A stretch of DNA of 64,000 bases from Nematostella vectensis (Eukaryota; Cnidaria; Anthozoa; Actiniaria; Edwardsiidae). Position numbers and translations under genes: made by a program. Below are positions 25,167 to 36,639 of this stretch, one piece after another. Position 1 is the stretch's first letter, and every line of letters starts with the position of its first letter. Location of the stretch: NCBI RefSeq assembly GCF_932526225.1, contig NC_064040.1:1548501-1612500 (forward strand), written 5' to 3'. The notes under the pieces were generated by a model. That model did no database searches. It was not told the DNA's origin and was given only the letters and a program-made list of their open reading frames with translations.

Positions 25167-26065
25167 GTATAGGTATTTTAGAAAAAAATCGTAAATAAAG
25201 CGATTTTTCTCTGCCTTCGGGAAACAGAAATAGTGAGTTGAAATTTATGCAAAAACATAACATTAAAACTTGACTTGTAGAATTTCCTTAATCATTACTT
25301 TCTAGGATTTTATTTGTGCTCCTAACTATTCGAAAAGTATTAGAAATTATATTAGCAGACTAAAGAACAAGAGATCGCAATCTAGAATTATAAACGCGAA
25401 CATGGTTCAAGGCGAGAGAGCTCAATTTCGTCTACAAAACGGAATTGTATGTCAATTTGAACAAAAAAGACTCGTTTCTAAAAATCGTTTTTTTCCCTTT
25501 ATGTTTTCAGGAGGAGGCAATGTAAAATATGATCTCTGAATCTGGTATTCATCGAAAACTTCTAAGACATTCTTCCATTAACGAATAAAGGTTTAACATT
25601 GCCAGTTCTGGACTCAATTTTGCTTTGAGAATGTCCATTGTCTCGGACCTGTCAGAACATCATGTGAAGCACGCGTGAAATAAATCACGCTCGATTGTCC
25701 CCGATATCTCCCATTTTCTGTTTCAAGGTTTTGATTCGCGGCATGGTAAGCTGCGTATGGTAGAAGCTGTATGCCAATTGACTTTTCTTTAGAGAATTAC
25801 CATAAGTAAGAGATAAGCGAAATTTTAGAAGTCAATTTTGCAGTAATGTTTTGCATACATTTGAACCCGATATTTCTGTTTTCAAATGTAGCAAAAGACC
25901 GCTCTATTGACAATCCTGTAAAATACCTATTTGGTAAGGCAAGCATGTGGTGCCTAAATTCCTGGTATTTTTAATTTTCTAAGTGTTCGAAATGGCCTAG
26001 TAACACGAACTCTACAGAAAACAGGCGTGGCCCCCTAATCACTTGGTAATGAGTCAGATTGCAGA

Positions 26066-27345
26066 GATGGTTATCTTTTATCAAATTTCAATCTTTATGT
26101 TACTAACTGGGTACATTACACATGGGAAACAACTTGACGTTTCTCGGCATAAGCGATTTAAAAATGAGTGGTACCACTAGGAAAATGCTGGGTCGAGTCG
26201 CCTTGATGAAAATCATATTCCTCGTATAAGTTACATTAGTAAATTATGTGATCTCGTCAAATATGCGCGGTGTGGGTTGTTGTCAAGGGGTGCGTCCTTA
26301 CTGCCAAAATGAAAAACAGTATGGAGTGCTTGATCAACTTACGTAGGGTCGTCTTTAGGTTTGAATTTATTGGAGGATGTAATGATACGAAGCAGCTATT
26401 TGATGTAATCGCCAATGAATCAAATCCCACAACAAATGCTTGAAGTAAGAGAGAAAAAAAAGATGTAAGAAGTTTTATTGCCATGTCAATAGTGTCTTAC
26501 TCTTTTTAAAGAGTAACTAGAAATATCGTCAGCGAGGAGTCAAACTTTGAGACAATAATCTCAACACCTTTTTTGTTTCTCAGAAATTATTTTTCCTTAC
26601 ATTTAATGCTTGTTCATACAAATTTATCTGGTTTGAACAAAAAGTTATTAAACTCAGCGGGGTAAATAGAAGCGCGCTTATCTTGTGAAGTGTAACTCAG
26701 TCCGCTAATCGTTAACGCCTTGTAAAAGTTATTAACGCGAGGTTATTGCTAAACGACTTCATTTTCGATTGGTCTCCATCGTACATAATAACAAGGACAG
26801 TAAATTGTTTGAAACATTAAATTAATGAACCATAGCCGAGTTTATTCGCGAATATAAGCAGGAAGTAGGAGAAATCCTGAAGTGTTCTTCTAGAAATAGC
26901 TTTTTTTCTAAATGAACAGTTTGTTTTTGCTCTTTCCTTCTTTATTTGGTTTCTTTTTTTAGGCTTTCCGTTTGAGGCCATGGTTTATTATTTCCTCCCC
27001 ACCATCTGTTTGTGTGTAGTAGAAAAGCTATAGCACATTGGAATAAAAATCGCTTATAGAAATTTAGACACGTGCTTGAGCGGAAGTGAAGCACAAAAAA
27101 TACTAAAAACATCGGTTCCTTGTTAAACATCAAATTTTGAGAAGTAAAGTTCTATTTGGTGAAATACTAGTAGCATGTTGCTATGATACGCGCAAGATCC
27201 ACCAATCGAAACGATATCTAGCAATAAGGCGGAGACGATCTCGAGAAAGAGCGTTCTCCAATTAGATAATAAAACCCACGCCCGTTTCGTACTACCATTT
27301 TAGGATTGATGGCACAGCTGCTAAATGAGCGTGATTTTGCAAGAG
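26066..27345. other. Intergenic, nothing recognised
   Basis: AT-rich unique sequence. A minus-strand signal-peptide-like open frame at 26257-26484 is discussed among the rejected items. Confidence 0.3.
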
Positions 27346-27352
27346 ATCCTGC

Positions 27353-27360
27353 TATAAAAA
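27353..27360 (+). promoter_or_regulatory. TATA box of peptide gene 4
   Basis: TATAAAAA lies 73 nt before the ATG at 27426, the same layout as gene 1. Confidence 0.6.
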
Positions 27361-27425
27361 AGGCTGACCGTAGATTTGATCACAGACAAGAAGACAAGTG
27401 AGGCCGCGTTATTTCGCAAGCAAGA

Positions 27426-27536
27426 ATGACTTCCAAAACAACAATCGTCCTGACTCTGCTAGTGCTGTTAGCAGTGGCAGATCTATGCGTATCCTACAGC
27501 TGGGTTTCGAGTAGAGGGAAAAAAAGGAATTTATTG
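27426..27536 (+). CDS. Secreted peptide precursor 4, exon 1 (predicted YSWVSSR-amide)
   Basis: Exon 1 is 37 codons ending in phase 0 at TTG|GTAAGT. Residues 1-23 are a signal peptide (core TIVLTLLVLLAVADL, cleavage after CVS), then YSWVSSR (24-30), Gly31-Lys32-Lys33-Arg34 and NLL. Gly before Lys-Lys-Arg predicts an amidated heptapeptide. The frame would read on for 34 more codons past the donor without features. The donor is consensus, and the exon has exactly the length of exon 1 of gene 3. Confidence 0.7.
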
Positions 27537-28621
27537 GTAAGTCAGAAAACAGTTAAAGTTCGGCTTAAGATAAATATGATCTTCCGCGCCATTCGTGAGA
27601 CGATTCATTGCTATGGATGTATTAAACTCTATTTGGACTAAAAAGCGTTCATCAGGACTCTAGTATTATCGCAACTGATTTTAGTTTTTTTAGTTTTTTT
27701 ATACCGGGTGACATGTCGTTTTGATTAAATGCTTTTTTTCCATGTTGTTGAGGTCATTCTTGATCTTGAGGATAAACAAAGTACTAAAATATTTCAAGCA
27801 TAGCTTGAAACGTATGATTAAGCGTCCGTTTGCTTTTTATTGATAAAAAAATCGATAAGGTTTTAATTAAAAATTGGAGTTTATAATGGGCTTGTGAGTA
27901 CTTGATGGCGTACTCGTGGTCCTTCGAGCCGGACGTAAAGCTCTTTCTCGTATGACTTTAGTTATAACAGAAAAAAATATAAATATAATTCATCTAATAA
28001 AAGAGAAAACAAGGAAGACACATAGCTACAATGTGACCGTTTTGCGAGGGTTATAATTTGGCAGTTAAATACGAAGTAGCGTTTCGGAAAGACTAGATAC
28101 TTGTGGAAAAGATAGAAGTTGCTCTTGGATTATAACGAAGAAATATCTTACAAACTTTGCAAGTGATAGCGTCAAGACAATGATACAAACTATCGAGGTT
28201 AACAAGATTATATCACCAGATCACTAGTATCTTTTAGAGCATAAGGAAATAAAATAAAACACTGGTTTCTTGACATAAAAACACAAATATATAGCATATA
28301 ATTATGAACAAATGCTCAGCATATAATTTGTGCTTTTAATAAAGGGTAAATTTTGAGTGTAAGAAAAAGTAATTAGCTAGCGTCCTACCGGGCTGACTCA
28401 CGCACAGTGTGCGGGATAATAAGTCGCCGTGGGCTCAATCGTTTAAAGAGCCTCAGTCACGAAAAATTATATTAGCCTATATTAAGATCAACATTCCTAG
28501 TGTAGTTTGATGTCATAACATGATAAAAACTGTACTAAGTTTTCAGACGCGACGCATCTTGACCCAGGTACTTCATACTTCGATTATTATGTTGTAATTT
28601 TATTTGTCAAAAATACAATAA

Positions 28622-28710
28622 TTAAGGGGGTAGGGCACTGGGGGCACACAAGTATAAGGAAATGACTTGTAGGGGCGTGGCTGTGCCCCTGATATTTTTC
28701 TATTCCAAGG
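28622..28710. mobile_element. Fragment of the 'GGCACTGGGGGCA' repeat family
   Basis: Shares GGCACTGGGGGCA, AAGGAAATGAC and GGGGCGTGGCTG with copies at 6686-6800, 42552-42690 and (reverse) 44378-44541. Confidence 0.6.
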
Positions 28711-28909
28711 CCTGTTTGGCACTGATTATTATTAACAACGTCCGATTTCCCTTACTTTTGCCAATTGAAATCCAATTCAACATTTTTTATAAGAACGTCT
28801 AGCATGAGATTTTACCAAATTTTTAAGCATGCAAAGAACATGAAAATGTCGAGACTCAGATATTTTAATTTTATCACCTCACACGGTTACCTCAAGGAGA
28901 GAGGGAATC

Positions 28910-29090
28910 ACTCAAGTGAGATCGGTGATGAACGGGTGAAATAAAGGCTAGTCGGCGGCTCTCTCTCAATAACAGAAAGAGTAAAAGACAAGTGAGATCA
29001 GGTGATAAACGGGTGAAATAAAGGCTAGTCGGCGGCTCTCTCAATAACAGAACGAGTAAAAAACAAGTGAGATCAGGTGATGAACTTAAA
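28910..29090. repeat. About 77-bp tandem repeat, 2.5 copies
   Basis: Units contain CAAGTGAGATCAGGTGATGA and GGCTAGTCGGCGGCTCTCTC. Confidence 0.85.
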
Positions 29091-30331
29091 CTAGAAAGGA
29101 AAACACCAAGGGAAGTTGAGGGAAAAATCGAACCGATTGAAAATGGAAATGAATAAAATGAAAGCATGAGTTTCATATCTCATAAAACGCGCAGGTCTCA
29201 TTACAACCATAATGATTATGGTTAGAATGTCTTGAAAGCAAGAATTTCATAGGCACATATAGAGATATTTAAATTTTTTTGAGCAAAACCATGTTATTTA
29301 GTAAATGCTTATCCAGAAATAGAAATGCTTTTGGGAAGGAATCTAAGTTCATCAAAGAGTCTTGTATCATAACTTTGGTTAAAAAAAAGTCCCAACGATG
29401 AGCTACAAAAGACCCCGAGATGAGCTTCTATTGCTCTTGGGACAATTGTGAGTAAATATTGTTTAAATTTTTTTTTTAATAAATAACTTTGGTTATTATA
29501 TATTTGTTTGATTATCCTTTTGCTGTATTTTCGCTGCACCTGTAACCTGTTCATTGTCATCTCTAACCACGCTGCAGGCAAAATATGTATTTAACAAGGA
29601 ATTAGTTCAAGTGAAAATGCATTGTACAAAATAAGTGCAGCTTTTTAAATACGACGTTTGTAGATTTAACAGGTAAAAATAATTGTTTCGTTTATCAATA
29701 GTTAACGTTAATGAAAGGAGCGCATAAATAGGTTTTACTCATCAATTGAAGGCGAACAACTTCATCGCTTAATTATTTGTTCCCTCATTAAGGAGGCGAG
29801 GCTCTCAATTATTCAATCCATTTTCAAAAAAAGGCTTTCTTTTATTTGAAAGGAAACGCACCTGGTCCTTCCTGCTTTTTTTATATTTATTTTGTGAGAT
29901 TTGAAGTACTTGAATAGATATCATAAGAGCATTTCTCGGAAGCGCTAGATTTTATAAAACATGGTAAACTTTTAAATACAAGGGTAAAATGGAAAACAAT
30001 GATACCTTTTAAGGCTTACATTAGAAGAATACTACATAATTTTTTTTAAAAAGACGCCTATTGATATAGGGAGGATTAGATAATGTTCATCGTATAAGTG
30101 GATGGAAATTAGGGGATTTCAGTCCCCTTCCCTTTATTTTTGAATTTTCTTATCACTGCATGGAATGGAGGAAGCATTATAATAAAAAACTGTCCAGATA
30201 TTAGATATTTTCCAATAACATCTGACTGCACATTCCCCCTTGCTTAGCCTGGGTAACCAACAAATGATCGACAAATGATTGATCAACAAATGAGACAAAG
30301 CTACCTCCTCTATTTCTTCCCTGCATCAACG

Positions 30332-30389
30332 ACTGGTAACACATCTATTTCTATTCACAGACTGGTAACACATCTCTTTCTATTCACAG
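30332..30389 (+). repeat. 29-bp tandem duplication of a 3' splice site
   Basis: Two adjacent copies of a unit ending TATTCACAG (30332-30360 and 30361-30389). Each ends in a usable acceptor; because 29 is not a multiple of three, the choice changes the frame of the last exon. Confidence 0.9.
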
Positions 30390-30491
30390 ATGCGAAAATG
30401 GTCCGAGTTATGCAAGCGGTCACCAGAACTGTGCGCCTTCTTGGACCCAGAATCCCAAAAACGCCCGCCTGAAAACCAGAACAGATTCTAA
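30390..30491 (+). CDS. Secreted peptide precursor 4, exon 2 (Cys-x6-Cys tail)
   Basis: Thirty-three codons plus TAA in phase 0 after the second TATTCACAG. It encodes MRKWSELCKRSPELC then AFLDPESQKRPPENQ. The Cys pair has the family spacing (six residues). Lys-Arg lies inside the loop and again after the module, so convertase cutting could open or trim it. Alignment with gene 6 exon 2 places Lys where gene 6 has a third Cys. Using the first acceptor instead gives a different 58-residue tail with Cys-x13-Cys. Precursor length is 70 residues. Confidence 0.6.
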   Translation: MRKWSELCKRSPELCAFLDPESQKRPPENQNRF

Positions 30492-30654
30492 AATAATCAA
30501 CTTATTCGACGGGAATCGAGCAGTATTGGACATATGACTATTTTGGTAAAATAAGCTAGAAATAATGAACACTGTTAAAGTACATAGATATTTTTTGTGT
30601 TATTGAAACCAATGCAATGCTCTGAAATGCGATGAAATCGGAAGAGCACAAGTA

Positions 30655-30660
30655 AATAAA
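30655..30660 (+). terminator. Poly(A) signal for peptide gene 4
   Basis: AATAAA 164 nt after the stop, followed by a GT-rich stretch (GTGTGC, TTTTTGTGG), as expected for a cleavage site. Confidence 0.5.
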
Positions 30661-30752
30661 GTGTGCAAACGTTACTTTTTGTGGAGTTCTTACAAACGGA
30701 ACAAATACCATGAGATAAATTTGTCTTAAAAGTGTGAGAAACTAATCACCTC

Positions 30753-30960
30753 ATCCCACGTGACCCATTGGCTCCCTCATCCCACGTGACCCATTGACCC
30801 CTACGTGACCCATTGACTCCCTCACCCCACGTGACCCATTGACTCCCTCATCCCACGTGACCCATTGACTCCCTCATCCCAAGTGACCCATTGACTCCCT
30901 CATCCCACGTGACCCATTGACTCCCACGTGACCTATTGACCCCTATCCCACGTGACCATA
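30753..30960. repeat. 26-bp tandem repeat carrying CACGTG
   Basis: About eight copies of a unit such as CTCATCCCACGTGACCCATT followed by GACTCC. Most carry the palindromic E-box CACGTG; one has AAGTG instead. Confidence 0.9.
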
Positions 30961-31114
30961 ATAAGTCATAATTAGCCATCATGTTGCCCCGCTCGCCTTT
31001 TTCCTGTTCGTTCTCCCTGATGGATTATCGTGCTACGCCTTTGCACGCCTAGTTCTATTGTGAAAAAATAAGGAACTATACGCACACATAGCATGTTGTC
31101 TGCGCAAATAGCAC

Positions 31115-31350
31115 AGACTACACAAAAACTACACGCGCAAACGCGCAGACTACACGCAAACTACACGCGCAAACGCGCAGACTACACGCAAACTACACGC
31201 GCAGACTACACGCAAACTACACGCGCAAACGCGCAGACTACACGCAAACTACACGCGCAAACGCGCAGACTACACGCAAACTACACGCGCAAACGCGCAG
31301 ACTACACGCAAACTACACGCGCAAACGCGCAGACTACACGCAAACTACAG
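31115..31350. repeat. 32-bp GC-rich tandem repeat
   Basis: About seven units of CGCGCAAACGCGCAGACTAC plus ACGCAAACTACA. Open frames across it are a period effect. Confidence 0.9.
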
Positions 31351-32623
31351 GCATTAGATCTACTTCTGATCTGCAATGTACTTATCCTGTAACCCGATTG
31401 GAAATCTAAAAAAAAAAAAAACGGAATTAAAGGACGTTTTGGTCAAAACAAAACAAACTTTGCTTATTATAAAGACTCCCAGGATAGGATGCTATATATT
31501 TTTTATTATTATATGAAAACTAAGACTGAAATAGTTTTCCCTATGCTGCTTAGCGATAAGCCCCCTTACCACGCATGCGCGCCAACACTAGGCACAGGCT
31601 TCCCGACCTCATCAGTGAAGAGTGGGAACGAGTTTGAGTAGACTTCGAGTACACTTTATAACGCTAGCTCTCAACTCTTAGATTCTAGCTCGGGGAAGAC
31701 CACTTTAAAGGTTTGTTTTATAAAGAAGATATCTATTCTTAATGGTCTAAAAGAGCCTAGGGCAGGCACTCGGGAGACCTGTGGTGATCTAAATCGATAG
31801 GGTCTGGGTCAGTTTTTCAAGGTGGCGGACAGTAAAATCATAGTAAACACGAATAACTGCGGATTTACATGGAATTTCTTGACGCTCAAATTGTTCTAAG
31901 AGAGGAAAGAAGCGAAAAGTGATAGAAGCGCACTCCTAGATATTGTATTTAATGTCCTAATAAGAAAGCGAGCGAGCATGAAAAACGACAGTTTTGAAAA
32001 CAAATTGTTCTATATCAGGAAGATGATGATGTGGAAATGATGATGATTGTGTTGGTGCTAGTGATGATAATCTTGACAATCATGGTAGCTCATAGATTAT
32101 TATTCGTGTGAATTTGTATGATGGTCTTATAAATCTAAGAGCTCCTGGCTGCACAAAGTCCCAGTGTCTTCACTGACAAGGTGGGGAAGCCTGGTACCGA
32201 GAGAGAATCACGTGATGAAAATAACACTCCTTCCTGGTAACAAGAAACCATTCAGAATGCTTTTTTATACGACACAAGTCGACGTGTAGATTGTGTAGAT
32301 TTTATATAAAAAAATAATCATTTCCCGTCAAAACCTCGACAGCATCAAATGTCTTTTTCCACCGATCTCTTCTCTTTTGGTTAATCCCACAGGTGGTCAG
32401 TCGTATGAATACTTTCGTTGATGTTGTTGTGTGCTTGTTTTCTTATCAGCTACTCGATAGAGTTCTTGTTTTCTTTTTAAGCAAAATCTTCTTGCGGCTT
32501 GGCAGAACCCTTCCATTTCTCGTTTAGCCTACAGTATAGATAGGGAGGAATTGTGAGCAAAATGAGCATTTTATTGCGTTAAAGATAAAAAACATGAAAG
32601 GCTAGAAAACGAACCTAACATAC

Positions 32624-32757
32624 CAGCGGCGTAGCCAGGATTTTTAACAGGAGGGGGCCTAAAAAGGACTTTCAAGGCCTTTTTTTCTGTATTTTAGATA
32701 ATGTCTCATACATTTACTGGGGGGGGGGCCTAGGCCACCCCCCTGGCTACGCCCCTG
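32624..32757. mobile_element. MITE, second copy of the CAG(G/C)GGCGTAGCCAGG family
   Basis: Ends CAGCGGCGTAGCCAGG and CCTGGCTACGCCCCTG. The interior shares AGGAGGGGGCC, AAGGACTTTCAAGG and CATTTACTG with the copy at 24707-24852 in reverse. Flanks CATAC and CTTAC resemble a decayed 5-bp target duplication. Confidence 0.8.
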
Positions 32758-33914
32758 CTTACGTTTAATATCGACGGATAAAATACTCTAGCGGATCTAG
32801 GGGTGAGGGTGGGGCTAAAGCCCTCTTTTTGGCTGGAAAAGTTTTATGTACAATCACCCTTAAACACCATTCTTGCTGTGCATTCTCTGATGAAACTGTC
32901 ATTGAGGGTCCTGCCCCAAATACGTTTCCTAGATAGACGACGAACGGTAACCGGAAGTTCAGCTTGTAAAGTGTGTAAGTATTGGCTTGAGCCTAATGGA
33001 AGTACCTTATTACACTTAATTTTCTTGACACTTCAATTTCTCGCGAATTTCGCGATTTTAAAAGATTCGCAAAAAAAAGGGACGCGAAAATTAAATTTCG
33101 TGAAAATTAGGATGCGCGAAAATTAAGTGATTACACAAGAAGCCTTTTGGGGAATATTGGCCGTTTAAAATGAGCTTTATGGAAACACCTTGTTTATTAG
33201 TGATGCTCCTATACATAGTACGGTAACCAAGTACGGTAAGAGGTTGAGTTGGACTTGTATTTATATACTTTTATAAAACTAAATTTAGCTCACTCATCTT
33301 TTTGTTACAAATTGTTTCAGTTTTGATGATTACAGCACATTCCACTTGTTTTGCTTGATTTTATTATCTTAAAATCGCGAAATTGCGAAAATAAAGCGAT
33401 CTGTTTTTTTTACAAAAATAGAAAAATCGCGAAAATAAAGTGTAGCGAAATATCGCCATCTCAAAATCGCGAAATTTTGACGTCGCGAAAATTAATGTAA
33501 TAATGTAACCTTTCTTTATCACGTGGGCTTACATAAGAAACTTGTGTTGCTCTAGCGTTCAAAACACAAATCGCCTTCTCTCGGTTGCAAAAATCAGCAA
33601 ACGAGCTCATGTTCTCTAACGGTTACTTTTGAAAAAAAAAACACGCTTTGTTTTACAGCCACATAGGCCTGGACTAGAACATGATTTTTTGGAAGTTTTC
33701 TTTGAAAGGCAACAAAAACGAATAACCATGTATTTCCAAACTTATGCCTTAGGACCAAAAACGGGACCAGCAGCGCCCCTGATACGCCAATATGTGCCAT
33801 GGCTGCAAACATGAATGAATTACATATTGAGTTTTAGTGTTTGTGATGTCCTTCATCAAATATTTCAATCAGAAGTCTTAAATCAGTTCTATTGTAAGGT
33901 TATATTGTTATTTA

Positions 33915-34365
33915 TATTGGTGGAATGCTCCTGTATATTCATTGATGATGTTGTTTGCTAGTTTATTAATGAAATGCTCCTGTATATTCATTGATGATAT
34001 TGTTTGCTAGTATATTGATGAAATGCTCCTGTATATTCATTGATGATATTGTTTGCTAGTTTATAGATGAAATGCTCCTGTATATCCATTGATGATATTG
34101 TTTGCTAGTTTATAGATGAAATGCTCCTGTATATCCATTGATAATATTGTTTGCTAGTTTATAGATGAAATGCTCCTGTATATCCATTGATGATATTGTT
34201 TGCTAGTTTATAGATTAAATGCTCCTGTATATCCATTGATGATATTGTTTGCCAGTTTATAGATGAAATGCCCCTGTATATCCATTGATGATATTGTTTG
34301 CTAGTTTATCGATAAAATGCTCCTGTATATCCATTGATGATATTGTTTGCTAGTTTATTGTGGTC
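33915..34365. repeat. 49-bp tandem repeat, about 9 copies
   Basis: Units contain GAAATGCTCCTGTATATCCA and GATATTGTTTGCTAGTTTAT at strict 49-bp spacing. Confidence 0.95.
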
Positions 34366-35012
34366 AGCTGTATTGCCATTATGGTAAATTTTAAAAGATA
34401 AAACAGCCAAACATCAAGGATGATATTTGCTTTTAAAAGTGACTTAAATGTTATGTTTTCTAAAAATGTAAATCATCGGAAGACGAAAACGTGGTCGTTC
34501 TCTTGTTTCCTTCAATTTCTCGTCAATCGACTGTAGTTGGTGCTCCCAGCCATGACGTCACTTTTGAGGCTTCAAAGAGATTTCGCGAGTTGTTTCTGAA
34601 TTAAGTAATAGGAAATCTGAATTATTTTTTCAAGTTTAGATATCATGTTCGCAGACTAGTCAGAATGTGTATTCATGGAAATGAAAATTAAATCGAGCCA
34701 CTTGAAAAATACGGGCCTCACTTCATCTCAGCAATTCACGCTTCAAGACGCCACACAAGCAATTTGCTTTCGACAATTTTAAAACAAAGCCGATCCGATT
34801 AATTTTGCTACTCCTTTAGCCTTTCCCAAAAAATCTTAAAAACATTGTTCAACTGCATTATCACCACATTTGATATTGAGCGTCCTTGCACGTGGACTTT
34901 GGTACCAAACTGTAAATGTAACAGAATACATGTAACATAATTTCTATAAATTACTTGGGCGGTGTTGTGCATGGCACTCCGTGGCACGTGGCACCTTCCC
35001 TTTTTAGTTAAC

Positions 35013-35207
35013 TTATACTTTTTGTCTGTTTTTTGTTTTTGTTTTATATGGTTTCTGAAACCTTTGCAATAATTTATGTTGTTGACTCAATAAAGTTGAA
35101 AAAACTCTCAATTCAAATTTCAGTTTACAAATGCACACCACACCGCCATTATAAAAACGTACAATTTCACATGCTCCATGCAGGATTCGACAAAAGGACA
35201 AATTCGG
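35013..35207 (-). CDS. Secreted peptide precursor 5, exon 2 (Cys-x6-Cys tail)
   Basis: On the minus strand an acceptor (ATTGCTTAG) is followed in phase 0 by 64 codons and a TAA. The start PNLSFCRILHGACEIVRFY has the family Cys-x6-Cys module at residues 6 and 13; a second close pair (Cys-Ile-Cys) follows at 25 and 27. The rest is Lys/Leu/Gln-rich. The acceptor's pyrimidine tract is weak, so this exon is less certain than those of genes 1-4 and 6. Precursor length with exon 1 is 108 residues, the longest of the set. Confidence 0.45.
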   Translation of the reverse strand, partial: PNLSFCRILHGACEIVRFYNGGVVCICKLKFELRVFSTLLSQQHKLLQRFQKPYKTKTKNRQKV

Positions 35208-36364
35208 CTAAGCAATGGTATTACTCGACGCGTATACGGAGAATGCACAATGAAAGCGTGCATCTCTTGTTTATATTCTTTGCTCCACTGGCGCGCATGC
35301 GTGATTTGGTTTATACCGTTGCATAATACGCAGACACGGAATAGTTACAGTAACTGCACAACTAATAATTTAAGAATGATTGTTAAGAACATATTCAGCC
35401 CTAAGAAGTCCAAAAATAAAAACGGTTTAGCCTCAGCTGAAAATTAGACGTTTTTTTTTATAAAGTGTGTATTCGTTCAACGGCCAAGCTGAGATGGATA
35501 CAGTACAAGCTCTTCTCATCATCTCTTCGTATTCATGACGTATTCATGAAATGCTTATTCCACTTAAAATGTATCTAATAGCAAAAGGCTGAAAAGATAA
35601 GTCATGCTCGGTCACATTATTTAGCGATCCACAGGGGCTCACAGTACTTGTCTTTGCGCTGCTCTGATTCTTTAGATGTCAAATAGGATAAATGTTTGTG
35701 AAATAAAAACACAACTATTGTTGATTTTGTAATTTATGATCTATTTACAATGTTAGATTTGGATGATTTATCTTGTTACAATCTAGATGCACGCTGAGCT
35801 AACGTCTGCTTCCTGGATGGAGAGAGTGGTGAAATAACAGGTGCTCTCCCACGACAGACAGGTGATGATCTTTATCGTAATTCTCACTACCATATCAAGA
35901 ACGTGCTCTGCCGCAAATGAAATCTTTATAAACACCTTACTTTGCTTTAAAAAATCAAGACGTTGGAATCTTTCCCCCTAATTATACGAGAAAAATTTGA
36001 TACTTTGACATTCTCTGAGTGTAGTTCTTATTAAAAGAATTTGATCCATTAAAACATTGTACAATAATTATATAAAATTCCTTTTCTAATTGTGAGCTAC
36101 CGTAAACTTAGAGGAAACATTACATCTGAGTAGTTGTTAGAGATTTAGAGAGAAGCACCAAAAGTCTAACAATATCTCCTTAAACTCTCTTACGTCGGTA
36201 AATCACAATCATTGTGTCTTTAGTTCGAAAACAATGCGTCTTAAAAGATTTGATACTTATGATTATTCATGCGCACGGTAACAGTTATGGAAGTCTCCGA
36301 GCCATTCAAAGCTTTAAATCATCGTTAAATCAAATTGGGAATATATAGACCTATAAGACATTAC
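35208..36364 (-). other. Intron of peptide gene 5
   Basis: About 1.16 kb between donor GTAATG (minus strand) and the acceptor at 35208-35209. No repeat or other gene noticed. Confidence 0.4.
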
Positions 36365-36496
36365 CTTTTCAGATGTTCTTCTTACTATTCTTGGAGCTGG
36401 AGTCTCAAAATGGAAGTCATGGGGCATAAAACATTGGCTTTGCCGTACAACCAGGCCTAGGACCACCACTATTCCTAGAATAACCAAACTGCGCAT
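36365..36496 (-). CDS. Secreted peptide precursor 5, exon 1 (predicted FMPHDFHFETPAPRIV)
   Basis: Exon 1 is 44 codons on the minus strand ending in phase 0 at AAG|GTAATG. Residues 1-22 are a signal peptide (core LVILGIVVVLGLVV, cleavage after SQC), then FMPHDFHFETPAPRIV (23-38), Arg39-Arg40 and TSEK. Unlike genes 1-4 and 6 there is no Gly before the dibasic site, so the predicted peptide is not amidated. The aromatic first residue, exon size and phase follow the family. It is the only member on the minus strand and lies between genes 4 and 6. Confidence 0.65.
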
Positions 36497-36609
36497 TGTG
36501 AACGGGAATAGCAGTAAGGTGACGCCAAATTATGTGCGTGATTCGAGCCGCTCTCAGTATGACGGCACCGCTGGCGTTAGCTTCTGATCTCTACCCCTAT
36601 TCTATAGAT

Positions 36610-36617
36610 CTTATATA
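36610..36617 (-). promoter_or_regulatory. TATA box of peptide gene 5
   Basis: TATATAAG on the minus strand, about 121 nt before the ATG at 36496, within CCTATATAAGATC. The 5' UTR would be longer than in the sister genes. Confidence 0.5.
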
Positions 36618-36639
36618 GGATAATCAACAAGCGAACTCA

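Larger units (their letters stand above)
24630..26065. mobile_element. Foldback/inverted-repeat element with nested MITE and expanded microsatellite
   Basis: The left arm (about 24640-25190) and right arm (about 25915-26060) are inverted copies: TTAGGGGCCACGCCTG versus CAGGCGTGGCCCCCTAA, ACCACATGCTTGCC versus GGCAAGCATGTGGT, and TAGGTATTTTA versus TAAAATACCTA. The left arm is interrupted by a MITE and by a CCTTG array; the right arm has neither. No transposase is visible inside. Confidence 0.75.
27537..30389 (+). other. Intron of peptide gene 4
   Basis: About 2.85 kb. It contains a GGGGCGTGGCTGTGCCCC-bearing repeat fragment (28622-28710), a 77-bp minisatellite (28910-29090) and a duplicated 3' splice site at its end (30332-30389). 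Confidence 0.5.

Noticed and set aside
24801-25263. Open frames of repeated LALPC or RQGKA
   Set aside because: Product of the CCTTG microsatellite, not a gene.
26257-26484. Minus-strand frame with a signal-peptide-like start and a GTAAGT donor
   Set aside because: The donor leaves phase 1, there is no processing site, the residue after cleavage is not aromatic, and the TATA-like site is too close to the ATG.
32803-33126. Frame with CKVCKYW, resembling a short zinc-binding pair
   Set aside because: Only one Cys-x2-Cys pair, no second ligand pair, and repeat sequence around it.
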